A stretch of 64,000 bases of DNA from Mantis religiosa (lineage: Eukaryota > Arthropoda > Insecta > Mantodea > Mantidae). A program made the position numbers and the translations under genes. The stretch covers positions 111,887,127-111,951,126 of the forward strand of contig CM060958.1 in NCBI GenBank assembly GCA_030765055.1. Direction: 5' to 3'. The notes under the pieces were generated by a model that was not told the DNA's origin, made no database searches, and saw nothing but the letters and a program-made list of their open reading frames with translations. Each line of letters begins with the position of its first letter. Positions within the stretch are counted from its first letter, which is position 1. Below, piece by piece: positions 22,561 to 33,690 of this stretch.

Positions 22561-23441
22561 GCGAAGAAGGAAAAGTGACATGAACGTTTCAAGACGGGGG
22601 TGGACAGTGTATTATCCGCATAACTCAGTGAATTATAAAATAGCAAAGGTATTAATACTTGAAGCAAAAGCGAGATGGGAATATTTCTTTTGATGCATGT
22701 TCTAACTCAGTATTACGTACATTTAAAACGAGAAGCAAAGAAGGACAAGTGACAACTGACTTGAATGTTTCAAGACGGGAAGTGGACAGTGAATTCATAG
22801 AATCCATAGAATTCAGTGAATTATAAAATCGCGAAGTTATTAATACATGAAGCAAACGTGAGATCGGCGTATTCCTTCCGATGCATGTTCTAACTCAGTA
22901 TTACGTAAATTTAAAACGAGAAGCAAAGAAGGACAATAGACAACTAACTAGAATGTTTCAAGACGGAAAGTGGACAGTGTATTATCCATAGAATTCAGTG
23001 AATTATAAAATCGCGAAATTATTAATACATGAAGCAAAGGTGAGATCGGCATATTCCTTCCGATGCATGGTCTAACTCAGTATTACGAAAATTTAAGACG
23101 AGAAGTAAAGAAGGACAAGTGACAGCTGAATTGAATGTTTCAAGACGGAAGGTGGACAGTGTATTATTCACATCATTCAGTGAATTATAAAATCGCAAAG
23201 TTATTAAACATTGAAGCAAAGGCAAGATTGGCATATTCCTTTCGATGCATGTTATAACTCAGTATTACGTAAATTTAAAACGATAAGTAAAGAAGGACAC
23301 CTGGCAAGTGGCTTGAACGTTTCAAGACGGGAAGTGGACAGTATATTATCCATAGAATTCAGTGAATTATAAAATTGCAAAGTTATTAATACTTGAACTA
23401 AAGGCAATGTATGCCATTCCTGTTCGATGCATGTTCTAACC
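22520..23441 (+). repeat. ~182-bp tandem array, five units, grown from SANT-like coding end
   Basis: The anchor CAGTATTACGTA(A/C)ATTTAAAA recurs at 22534, 22708, 22896, 23078 and 23260, giving periods of 174, 188, 182 and 182. Each unit continues with AGAAGCAAAGAAGGACAA, GAATGTTTCAAGACGG and a CATGCATC-like end. The array stops at about 23441, where a sixth anchor would fall. The first unit is continuous with the SANT-like frame; later units have lost it. Confidence 0.9.
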
Positions 23442-23980
23442 TCTCTTGTTATTCCTCAGTAACCTCCTTAAAACTTTTATCGACAGTCTATACCTCAGAA
23501 GAGAGCTCCTCAAAATCATTTCTCCACATAGGCCATACTCTTATTACGAATGCCATTTGAACGGTATAAATATAGCAAATCGACATCAAAATCTGTTCAT
23601 TCCCACTATCTTGATAAGTCTACAATTGAAGACATGACTTTCATAAGTGTACAAGTCCAGTGAACTAAGTTTGGAGAAAATGAACAAAAACTTCATAACT
23701 TCTGCAAATGATGTGCCAATACTATGATTTTTGTAACACATGGACTTTGTATCATTATGTTTTTACTCTCTCTGAAGCTTGTGTGCCTTCGGTCAATAGC
23801 CTGCTGTGGTTTCTTTACGTCATGCTCCTAGAGGGTGGTACCGCACTGGAACTATGTAGGTCTAAATGTGTCAGGTGTGCGCTTAGGATGGTTTTGGAAA
23901 GGGGGACAATAGCACCACCGACATAGAGCATTGCGCGCCGCAGAAGTTCCTTTAGATAACAATAAATCTACTGATATGGG
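23442..23980. other. no recognisable feature
   Basis: Short open frames only, none with a family resemblance. Confidence 0.4.
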
Positions 23981-23989
23981 GTTCTGGCT

Positions 23990-24080
23990 AAGTACATTTC
24001 CAAACCCTACGGTGTGGGTTAGATTTGAACCCGCGACCTGGGTTCAGCAGGCCAGCACCTAATGTGGCTCCCAGGGACTG
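23990..24080 (-). repeat. tRNA-like SINE head, degraded
   Basis: In reverse, GTCGCGGGTTCAAATCTAAC resembles a B box, preceded by AGCCACATTAGGTGCTGG. No body match exists elsewhere in the window. Confidence 0.35.
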
Positions 24081-24292
24081 TACACATGAACTGCATTACA
24101 TACTGTATTAACGTAGTCGGATTTCATTTTCATTAACCTGAGTATTAACTTGCCCTCCCACATGACTTATCTCGTAGCATGAAGGTTTTGACACTTTGCA
24201 TTGGTAAGTTAAATTTTATTTCACAGAAATACTGTTGTTATAAATTTATAATAGAAGGTAAACGAGAAGGAACATCTGCTCATATCAGTATA

Positions 24293-25626
24293 CTGGGTGT
24301 GTATAAATGAATATCGGGGTTCTAACTCTGTCTAATATTTATGACATTCAACCTACAGTTACAAATGGTGTCAAATGTAAAAACAACTCAAACAGTTTTA
24401 CCAAAAACCTTATGAATGTTCAATGTGACTACCATTTGTCACACGACAAACATCAAGAATATAGCCGAGTTCTTCCCAAACGTTGATAAGTGTGTATTTA
24501 GTAATTGTAGCAACAGCTGCTTCAATCCGGTTTCATAATTCAGGGAGATCAGCTGGTAACGGAGGCATGTACACACGATCCTTGATGAAGCCCCAAGGGT
24601 AAGAATTGCATGTCGTTAGGTCAGGAGAACGTGGAGCCCATGCGTAGCAATCCCTGTCATTGGGGCCCTTGCGGCCTATCCAGCGCTCGAGTACAGTGAC
24701 GTTCAAACAATCTCGTACTTCGTTATGCCAGAGAGGTGGCGCACCGTCTTGCTGCAAAATGAAGTTCTCTGGCTCATTTTCTTCCAACGGAGCGAAGAGC
24801 CATTGCTCTAGTGTATCAAGGTAAGAATAGCCAGTTGCAGTAGGTTCACCAAGAAAGAAAACCCCATAAACTTTTCGCCGGGATACGGCACAGAAGCATT
24901 CACTTTAGGGGAATCTTTGCATTTGTACCATCTCGTGAGGATTTTCTGAACCCCAGATGCGCACATTATGAGTGTTAACATGTCCACTAAGGTGAAAGGT
25001 CGATTCATCACTGAAGACAACGCGATACATAAAATCTTCATTGTTATGAAACAACATGTCGTTTGCGAAGTTGGCACGTAATCCGTGGTCTGTAGGCTTT
25101 AGAGCCTGTAGTAACCCTAAACGGTAAGGACATAGCCGTAAGCGTTTTCTTAGAAATTTCCAAACAGTCGACACAGGAACTTGTAATTCACGACTAGCCT
25201 TCCGGACTGATTTCTTTAGGCTACGAGTGAACGACTCTCTCACTCACTCAATCGTCTCTTCACTTACTCTTGGTCGTCCTGTGCTCTTCCCTTTACAAAG
25301 ACAGCCGGTATCTTCAAATTGATGATACCATCTACGAATGTTATCGCTACAAGCATCACAACCGAAACGCACGTTGCACAGTAACTACAGATTCGGTCTT
25401 TGCAAACTGTAAAACACAAAACGCTTTCTATTTTCTAGTTGCCATTTTTGCTACTACCGCTGTCTAGCGGATTGCAGCAGAAACATTGCACACACATGCG
25501 CACTGATGCCAACAAACAAAACTGTTTGAGTTGCTTTTTCATTTGATATATGATTTATAACTGTAAGCTTATTGTAACAAATATTATAAAGAGCTAAAAC
25601 CCCGATGTACATTTATATACACCCTG
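24293..25626 (-). mobile_element. second copy of the 2.0-kb-region mariner, inactive
   Basis: The ends read CTGGGTGTGTATAAATG and CATTTATATACACCCTG, with TA at 24291-24292 and 25627-25628. It is the same family as 1989-3374 and sits in the opposite orientation. Length is about 1334 bases, shorter mainly because it lacks the microsatellite. Confidence 0.9.
24410..25445 (-). pseudogene. mariner-type transposase, broken (copy 2)
   Basis: It starts at ATG 25445 but has a TAG at codon 6. Frames then read FAKTESVV, STGRPRVSEETIE, VRKASRELQVPVSTVWKFL, VVFSDESTFHLSG (first Asp), QQDGAPPLWHNEVRDCL (second Asp) and WAPRSPDLTTCNSYPWG. In the last motif the third catalytic Asp is replaced by Asn. I count 46 residues between the second Asp and that position. 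Several frameshifts separate the pieces. It complements copy 1: between them nearly every position of the family can be read. Confidence 0.85.
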
Positions 25627-25629
25627 TAT

Positions 25630-26205
25630 TATGATATATTGCAAAACAATAGTTACTTAATTTGTGTTATAATTAAGCTCCTTCAACTTTCTAAGGAGTT
25701 GGAACTAGATTTATACTTTGTATGCACAATTCAGCTAAGAGTACAATTAAAACTTGTGACCTCAAAGTTTAAATAAATAAAATCCTGTATTTTACGAGTT
25801 GCACATCGCAAGGTTGTTGATATTGATGCTGGGCCAAAATAAATGGAATCAAAACTGCAGAGCTGAAGCAGAAAGAAGTCTTGTTCGGCTTAAAGGCAGA
25901 AGAGTAGTTAAAATTAAGCTACAGTCTTGGCATATTTTGTTTTCCTTTCAAATCAAATATGGAGATAAAAGCAAGAAATAATTCTGTTGTGGAACATTCA
26001 ACTAGGTTTCCTCACTACTTATTCTCAAGGGGCTTTACTATGTATTTGGGAATAGATTAACTACACTTCGATGGGAATTTTGACTATTAACGTTTCAAAT
26101 TCGTTAGCCACAAAAATGGTTAGTTGCGGAAACAGTTTGAACAGCACAAGGCAATGTGATTATATAAAAAAGATATGAAGATGAAGATCAAAACGAATCT
26201 CATGT
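25630..26205. other. no recognisable feature
   Basis: AT-rich; one 60-codon frame at 25799 without resemblance to any family I know. Confidence 0.4.
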
Positions 26206-26239
26206 AGCTACTGTGACTTTATGGCTCCGTAGGGGAGGG

Positions 26240-26482
26240 AAAATGTGTAGTGTTTAACGCCCGCTTTTACTACATACTGCACCGCAGGCGATGCCACTGA
26301 TGGTACATGAGATGAACATGGAGCACCGGTGGAATGAGAAGGCGGGGGAAACCGGAGATCCCGGAAAAAACCCGCCCCAGTGCCGTGTTGTCCACCACAA
26401 ATCTCACTTAACGGTCACCTGGGATCGAACTCGGACCACCTTGGTGAGAGCGAAGCGATCTAACCACTGAGCCACGGCGCGG
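26240..26482 (-). repeat. SINE family B, full length
   Basis: Reverse copy of the SINE at 4798: it begins TTTAACGCCCGCTTTTACTA and ends, in reverse, with the B box (GGATCGAACTC) and the A box region CTAACCACTGAGCCACGG. It directly abuts the GC-rich retroposon on its right. Confidence 0.85.
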
Positions 26483-26483
26483 C

Positions 26484-27001
26484 CGTATGGGAGGGGATTC
26501 GTCCCCTTCAGCTGCCGTGGTGCGGGTACTGCGGACCCTTAGCACTCGTGGTACCTCTGACATTACTAGAGGAACCTCGGGCCGAACTGCCCAGCACCTC
26601 CCTTCGGGGAGTTGTTCGGATTGGGTTGGAATCGAGGGGGCAGTGTGTTCCCGACACCCACGGGGAATTGGGTACCTCCGGCCAGGCTACGGCTGCCCAG
26701 AGGGGGTAGAGGTTTGCCTAAAATGTCCCGGGTACTAACCTGCAGAGCTAGTAGGTGTGCTAGATCACCAGGCGGCCCCACCGAGGTTTTTCGGTAGTCT
26801 TCCCTGCGGAGTTGACGCGCGTAAGTGCCTTATCCACTTCCACCTTCAACTTGACATTGTTGTCAACGGGGGGCCTTTTAAGAAATCAAGTATTGCCCTA
26901 TGGAAAGAGCCACGGAGTATCCATCACTCCCGGGTTGAAGGATTCCAGGGTCTTCGGACCTACGGGTCCTGGACTGATTGGGTAAAACCTCTTCACTTAA
27001 G
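26484..27001 (+). repeat. GC-rich structured retroposon, copy 1
   Basis: About 518 bases, far richer in GC than anything around. It matches the minus strand at 33037-33559 along its whole length, for example GAGTTGTTCGGATTGGGTTG, CTAGATCACCAGGCGGCCCC and GACTGATTGGGTAAAACC. It contains strong short hairpins (GGGGATTCGTCCCC, CTCCCTTCGGGGAG, GGACCTACGGGTCC). No frame is kept between the two copies, so I see no protein. It could be the untranslated part of a LINE or an independent SINE-like element. Confidence 0.8.
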
Positions 27002-27008
27002 TTAGCAT

Positions 27009-27085
27009 AACTGTGACTTTGTGGGTTCGTAGAATTAAAAGAGCAAGTTGCAGAAATTCAAAATGTTCTTTATATCCGTGGAAAT
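27009..27085 (-). mobile_element. terminus of D82E-type transposon
   Basis: CTGTGACTTTGTGGGTTCGT, followed by AGAATTAAAAG and CAAGTTGCAGAAATTC, matches the left ends at 11375 and 14959. A shorter match (CTGTGACTTTATGGCTCCGT) stands at 26213, on the other side of the SINE and the GC-rich retroposon. Confidence 0.65.
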
Positions 27086-27371
27086 ACACTTTGGTTAACC
27101 CTTACAGTAGCAGAATTACACAAGTTCGGAAAAATTTCAGACTACCCTTATAGTATATTTATATTTGTTCGTTTCTCAACATTTTAAAATATTGTGTTTT
27201 TCAAATGCAATGTTTAATGCAACAAGAACATATGAAGATAACAGTTTGTTACATTTAAGTTATTTTTCAGTTAATTTCGGGAGTAAATATTTGACCTCAC
27301 CTAAAAGGATATTGCAAACATGTTTTTGTAGAGGTAATGTGGTTGTTAAACTTGGCACTGTTGTAAACAGG

Positions 27372-27568
27372 ACGAGATATTACACAAATATAAGTATTTG
27401 TAGCAAACAAGCTTCACTTATCTTAAGAAACATTATGTCCATTTTTTTCTCATTAGCTCAACTAATTCAATTCAACTAATTCATCTAATAAGAAAAATCT
27501 ACATCATTTTCGTAAGATAAGTGTAGTTGTTTGTTACAAATAGTTATATTTGTATAATACTTATTGCT
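27372..27568. repeat. short palindrome of Penelope-like 3' ends
   Basis: The left side reads ACAAATATAAGTATTTGTAG and AAGCTTCACTTATCTTAAG. The right side is its reverse complement with few changes (GTAAGATAAGTGTAGTTGTT, then TTATATTTGTATAA). These are the same 3' end sequences as in the Penelope-like copies at 1.6, 11.0 and 45.8 kb, here with only an ~80-base centre. Confidence 0.7.
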
Positions 27569-27569
27569 T

Positions 27570-29280
27570 CACTGTAACTAGTTTCATTTTCTACGTAATT
27601 AATCTCGAGATATTTCTAGCTGTCTGAACAGGCTTCCGGGTGTAAAACATGGTTATCTCTCTCCTTCCTTTCCTTTAGCTGAAGAGTGATTAGTGGTTTT
27701 GTTTTCAAAAAGATCCTTAATGCAAACAAACATGATGATGTAACAAGTACAACTGGGTTATTATTGGCTTACACGAAACAGTGTAAAATAGAAGAAATGC
27801 CTTCAGCGTTCATAAAGGACATAACGATACAGCTGTTTTGCGTTTACCTGTCAGAAAGACCTTTCCGTTCATTATATTGCAGCAGTATCAATTACAATAG
27901 AAGTTAAATTATTTTTGAAGGAACTGATTAAACTATCCGTTGATTGTGAACTTAGGTTACACGATGCTTCTTTGGAATATTTAAATGTTAATAGAAGTAG
28001 CTGACACGAAAGGTCTGTTAATTCACCTCAACAGACACGTCACTGTGTAAGCGAAAGTGAAATCTGTTTACGTGATCTCCTCCAATTGGTTTTGAAAGTG
28101 AAAGTAAATCTCGAGTGCCACTTTCACTAGTGTGGTTCAGACAATTCTGGAGTGTGTTTGTATTCTCAATGACTCAAAATATAACAATAAGAAGTGGCCA
28201 TAACAAAAAATGGAAGTTACAAAATATGTTCTAAATAAAGATTTCTGCAAATGGTGTACGATGATTCATTACATACATAGTGAACAGATTTTACTTTATG
28301 TTGTTAAAAGAGTGCTTTCTAAGTCTCTTATAATTATCAAGGATTTCCTTATTTTTAATTACAGCCTTTATATTTAATTTTAACTTGTGAAGCTATGCTA
28401 ACGAGTGCCAACTCAAATTTAGCAGGCACATAACGAGATATTTCAATTCGTGGAAATAAATTTAAAACAAAGAGAGTGTATGATCTGCAGTAGAGCGCAA
28501 GCAATTAAAAATCCTTTAAAACATTTAAGCATAGACATTTGAATATCTGGAGTGGAATGGATTACGTACACGCCTTAAAATCACACTTGCTATTATTCAA
28601 GGTTGGCTCTCAGCTTGCCAAGCCACGTGCAATAACAAGGTGGTAGAAGTAATACTTGAAAATAAATTAAACGATAAGTAGCCATCAATTTTATTACGAT
28701 GGTTTCTCGGAATTGCAGCCAAGTGATATTTTCTTCTTCCTAGCATTCAGCCATCTTAACTCTGTGGCCGTCCTCAGGGTTATAACCAGAGGCAAGTGTT
28801 TTTGTTTTTAATGATTTTTTTCGCGAATTTTAGCGAATTGTTCCTTTTTTAGAGAATAATATTTTTAGGTGACAATTGAGAAAATGTATATTATTTTTAG
28901 TTTGTATAGAAAAATTTATATTTATTTCAAATTGCATAAATATAAATTTAATTTAACATTCATGTCTTCATGGCATGAAGCTAGAAGGCATGAAAAATTG
29001 ATAAAATTTAACACTTAACAAAGCTAATACAATGACATCATCTTGCGCACTGAAATAACAGCTAAGCGGTGCAACAATAAACTGACACCACAGCATCCGA
29101 CTGGTCCGTGATGCTGAGAACTGTTTGTCGTATGCTAACTGGAAAAGCTATTTATTAGATACCACAACGTGCACAGCCAAAAAAACTCCTACTATATTGA
29201 CTAAAGGTACTGAGAAGGTACTGAGCTTCTAAGAAGCTACTATCAGACATTACATGAACATGAAAATATTGTCCCTTAGG
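27570..29280. other. no recognisable feature
   Basis: About 1.7 kb of AT-rich sequence. A 73-codon frame at 27686 resembles nothing I know. There are no tRNA-like promoters and no repeats shared with the rest of the window. Confidence 0.35.
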
Positions 29281-29284
29281 GCTT

Positions 29285-30085
29285 AAGAATGTGTTCCGAA
29301 ATGCCCGAAAGTTAAAAAACGAATACAAACAATACCTCACTAAAAACCACTCAGATTTAGAAGTTAAACTATTCTCATTGCCTGTACTGACACGCTGGTC
29401 TAGCTGGTTTAATTCAGTAGTTTACATTGCCAGCTATTTTGATACAAATGTCTATTTCCTTTCTAAAAGAGAAGCTTTCAGTTCCTGCACACAATTTGTT
29501 AAATGATTATTTTTGCGATGCCAAGTGCTGCAATATTGTAAAGGTGTAACAGCAACAATATTTCTTTCTGAAAATTGCAGATTGATAACAGATTCAATAT
29601 TAGAATTTCAATAAAAACTGTGGCCCATCTTGTTTTATTCCGAATTAACTCGCTGAATACAAAATGTGAAATATTAGAGTGTGGTCACTTTGGAAACAGA
29701 GTAAGTGCACTTGTAGATCATATCATAGATGCCAGTGTTAGAAAAACAGTAGAAGAGACTGTAAAAGTTTGCTGCCGTATGACTGTCTAAATTTAACTCC
29801 ATTATGCAAAAGAAACCGATGATGTAATAACCATAAAAGCTATATAATTGTTTTGAGCCTTCTGGGCTAGTTACCAAATCAAGTATAGGTGATTAAAGTC
29901 ATGTAATTGCAGTATTTAGACAAATAAATGCACTTAAAACCGGTGCTATTACTGGCGATACTGATTTGTTTCTTTATTACAAAGAGCTTTGTGACATTGT
30001 TGAACAGCAAAGCCATGATAGTAACGATAGCAGATTGGATGTAGTAACAGTACTCCTAGCATTGAAGGCAGAAACTGATTCTTAG
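29285..30085 (+). pseudogene. hAT-like transposase remnant
   Basis: The frame 29291-29506 reads KKN-type residues followed by LPVLTRWSSWFNSVVYIASY. A 'P(V/I)(P/L)TRW(N/S)SWF' motif of this kind is usual in hAT-derived transposases with a DUF659-type domain. Later frames give LFYSELTR and YKELCDIVEQQSHDSN, consistent with a decayed middle part. No terminal repeats are visible. Confidence 0.5.
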
Positions 30086-30269
30086 CGCAATTTCTGTGAA
30101 AAGTCTCTTCAATGTCTTTGGTTGCTGATGTCAAACACTGACAGAGATTTTTCCATACATATAACTTAGTTGCGACAGACAACAGAACAAATATGAAAAG
30201 GAAAAATATCACAACTTGTTGTATGCTGCAGTTTGGCGATGTCTGATGCTGATATTTGATCTTATTCAT

Positions 30270-31045
30270 ATGACCTACTATCTGCTGATTTCAAATAAAA
30301 TGTTTTAATTTGGAAAAGAGGGGTTTTAACAGCTATGCTACTCTAGTCACCTGTTACCTTTCATTTGAGCCATGCCATTACTCATTAATTCTTCTCCAAG
30401 AATTAGCGCGAAATTAATGCGAATTTTATAAATAATTGTCACTACAAAATCTTGCCTCTAGTTATAACTTTGTTCTTTTCAATTTAGTAATGCAGATGCA
30501 CATCTATATGCAACGCTATTGTATGCATTAAGTTTATGGCAGCGTGTTCCTGATCTGGGATATTGCTCAAGTATACCAAGCTTATCAGAAGCTTAGTTAA
30601 GTCCAAGCACAATGGATATTAACTGCCATTATTGTTCACTTTTGCATCCATCAGCTATTACATAGCTCTTAATTACCTGGCATATAATAAAGCGTGTTCG
30701 GTGCACCTTGTTATAATTGTAGTTAAGGCGGTAGCTTAAAACGCAGGACCTTTGATCACGAAAGGTGGATGGATGCAGGCAAATCTATTCATTAACTTTA
30801 GGGTGCGGCACCGTAGCTGAGTGATCAGCCCCTCATTTTCTATTTAGCCGGTCGTTATTCGATCGTATCGATAAAGCGCTGCCTGAACGGATTCTCTTGA
30901 GAGCTTCGGCTTTTTTTGTCCATCTATTGGAGATACTGCAGCCATTTTGATCTGTACTTGCTTGTAGCAATACCATATATGTTACTTCGGAGACTTTCCG
31001 CTGCTTATTTTATTTGTGGATAAAACCTTACTACATATCTAACAA
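30270..31045. other. mostly unassigned; weak tRNA-like stretch at 30825-30880
   Basis: GGCACCGTAGCTGAGTGATC resembles an A box, followed by CCGGTCGTTATTCGATCG. This could be an old SINE head. Nothing else is recognisable. Confidence 0.3.
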
Positions 31046-31051
31046 AGAATA

Positions 31052-32396
31052 GGGGAGATGCGCCCCGTACCGCACACCTAAGCTTTCTTCAAAATTCAAA
31101 GAAAATGCAATAGAGAACAAGTAGCGTGTTACTATTAATATGAATCTGATAACATACAGAAACAGCATTAGTAATGAACATGAACGCGAGTCATGTTGAC
31201 TGTTAAAAACTGAAGTAAATATTAGTGATAACTGCGCATCTCAAAAAGTGTTTCCCAGTACCGGACAGACGTAAATAAAACATATTTATAAATAAAGCAA
31301 AAGGAACCACATAACAATCTCAAAATAATTATTCTTATCATAATTATTGTATTATGGAGATAAAACAGAACACGGTAACATGATAATAGATTTTTCAAAA
31401 TGTTCTCTAGAGATTATCACAACAAAATAAAAATATCTTAGAACTTATGAAACATTTTTTAAACACAGTGATCACATCTATAAAAATAAATGTTGTCTTG
31501 CGCTGTACATTCAATATGTGTCCAACTCCCGCACTATACACACTAAACCCAAGCCTCGTCTGTGATTTCTAAGTAAATGATACACTCTATTACAACACCT
31601 CAATCAACACTGGTTTTGGTTACAAGTTTAATTTTCTTTTAGTATTCTCAGGCTCTTCACTGTTTACAGTTTCTGTAGGCACAGAGTTAGAGCTAGGTTC
31701 TCTATTTATAGTTTTATTAATGTTAGTCTTGTGTCCCTTTGCTATTTGGTTTGTTCTTCTGTTGTTGTGGCTTTTCTTGCCAAATTAACTTATATAGAGT
31801 CGATGTTAATGTTTCAGCAATATATATTGCTACTCCCAGGCTCATTGATGCTTCTATCACACTCTTTATTGTTTGTTTCATAGTTTCTTTAACCATTTTC
31901 CTCTCTTTTTGGCCTCTATGTTGACAAGAATGCTATATACAAAAATTAATCTAATATCAGTGCAAGTTCAGGGGATAAAAATATACCTTCGTGTACGGTA
32001 CTGGGAAAATTGCTATCGTACGGTACTGAGCAACTCACACGTACGTATATATAACGTCATAGCACGGCCCAATTCTTTTAAACCGACACTGTATTTTGTG
32101 TTTGTGTAGTCTACTTAATACCAAATAATATGAGTAGAAATACTTAATTAGTTCTTCACCGAAAAAGGCAGCAGCAATGTCAGCAAGTTATTAACAGCAC
32201 AGATTCATTTCACTATACGACTCCTCTGAACAATAACTTCTGATTCAACGGTCAAAGAGAAGGGAAAAATTTCCATTGGTAACAAAGAGAGTAGTTTGTC
32301 TAAATACACACCATGAGCTTCTTCTATCTATCGGCAACTACGAGATACTGACACCGTGCGGTACTGGGCACTGTGCGGTACTGGGCGCATGTCCCA
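31052..32396 (-). mobile_element. pogo-like transposon, internally decayed
   Basis: The termini are inverted: left GGGGAGATGCGCCCCGTACC, right in reverse TGGGACATGCGCCCAGTACC. TA stands on both sides (31050-31051 and 32397-32398). The motif GT(G/A)CGGTACTGG recurs near both ends (about 31069, 31257, 31993, 32019, 32356 and 32372, in either orientation) and may be a transposase binding site. Length is 1345 bases. Only the N-terminal part of a transposase remains. Confidence 0.65.
31723..31896 (-). pseudogene. psq-type helix-turn-helix of a pogo transposase
   Basis: Short open frame of 57 residues: MVKETMKQTIKSVIEASMSL, then an AIYIAET stretch and LTSTLYKLI. The pattern (M..AI..V.E..MSL..A......STLY) is that of the Pipsqueak-like helix-turn-helix at the N-terminus of pogo/Tigger transposases. 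The CENP-B-like second domain and the DDE domain are not present. Confidence 0.5.
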
Positions 32397-32399
32397 TAC

Positions 32400-32616
32400 A
32401 GAAACTCACGCAAAACGGATGATGAAAATGTTTGGCAGATAATAAAAGACTGAAGGAAACAAATACATGTAACAGTGTTTATCTGCTCTTATTGATAAAT
32501 GTGGAGTATTTAATTTATACAGGATTCAATTACCACAAGGTGTCATTAAGATACATAATTTACAGTCCGGGATACGGAAACTTGTGGATAGTTTTGCTTT
32601 TCTATTCTGCTTTTTC
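32400..32616. other. no recognisable feature
   Basis: Short AT-rich spacer between the pogo-like element and the next mariner. Confidence 0.4.
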
Positions 32617-32618
32617 TA

Positions 32619-33690
32619 CGAGGTGCATTCAAGTTATAACTCCTCCTACTTTGTTTTCAGGATTGGGACCAGATAGGAACTTCTGTTTTTTTAATTACAC
32701 GTAAACTCTTTGTGAATGCCTGACAGAAAAGCCAGTACTGCACAGTACTTAGAACTCTAGTGGCAGCGACTAGAGTTAGGACTGTTTTTTATACTTAAAA
32801 TGGCGACGTTTTCATTGCAACAACAGCGTGTAATCATTCATTTTCTCAATTTTCGTGGTATGACACCTATTGAAATTCATCGCCAGTTGAGTGAGGCATG
32901 TGGTGATGGTACCATGGATGAGTCTAATGTACGTTCCTGGGTGCGACAGTACAATGAAGGCAGAACATCGTGTGACAAACCAAGAAAGCTGCAGACATTG
33001 CCTCCTAAATTGACATTTCCGTGGGATCTGTGTACAGTTAAGTGCAGAGGTTCTACTCCAATCAGTCCATGACCCATAGGTCCAAAGACCTGGCCTCCTT
33101 CAACCAGGGAGTTACCGAACTGCCCCAAAAGGGCGCCCGGCGCCTCCGTGGTGCTTTCCATAGGGAAAGACCTAGAGACTAACAAGCCCCCCCTCCCATT
33201 TCGTCCTGTGGACTCAAGACGGGATGGAAGTGGATACGCCACTTACGCGCGCCAACTTTAAAATGGGAAGCCTACCGATATGACCTCAGTGGGGCCGCCT
33301 GGTGATCTAGCACACCTTCTACTAGCTATGCAGGTTAGTACGGGGGAATATTAATGGCTTCCCTCAACCCCGTCCGGAGACGTACCCGATCTCCCACGCG
33401 TATCAGGAACCACTGCCCCTCGAGTCCAACCCAATCCGAACAACTCCCTATCAGGGAGGGGCTCGAATGTTCGGCCCGAGGTTCCTCTAGTAACGTCAGA
33501 GGTACCACGAGTGCTAGGGGTCCGCAGCTGAAAGGGGATGGATCCCTTCCCCTACAGTAGGGATCTGTCCACACAATCCTGCACAAAGATCAGAAAATGC
33601 CCAATCGTCGATCCTCCAAAACAACATTCCCCACTGGTTGGATCATGTCGTCAGACCGGCTGGTGCGAGGGCGTGACCATAGCAACAGCT
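32619..33690 (+). pseudogene. mariner N-terminal part, rearranged, split by GC-rich retroposon
   Basis: After a TA at 32617-32618 the left terminus reads CGAGGTGCATTCAAGTTATA. The transposase starts at 32800: ATFSLQQQRVIIHFLNFRG, PIEIHRQLSEACG, NVRSWVRQYNEGRTSCD. A deletion then leads to a segment reading ADIAS.IDISVGSVY, which continues after the retroposon as HTILHKDQKM. From about 33600 to 33690 the sequence is inverted: the minus strand reads SRPRTSRSDDMIQ and NVVLEDRRL, a part that belongs between the first two plus-strand blocks. No catalytic domain is present. The sister copy at 47216 has a comparable but not identical inversion. Confidence 0.75.
33037..33559 (-). repeat. GC-rich structured retroposon, copy 2, with target duplication
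   Basis: Matches 26484-27001 in reverse. It is inserted in a mariner: GGGATCTGTGTACA at 33023-33036 and GGGATCTGTCCACA at 33560-33573 form a 14-base duplication with two changes, which defines both ends of the insert. No poly-A tail is present; the 3' end in its own orientation is near CTCTGCACTTAA. Confidence 0.85.

Noticed and set aside
22520..23441. CRISPR-like array
   Set aside because: Units of ~182 bp are similar along their whole length, with no short constant repeat and unique spacers; the genome is eukaryotic.
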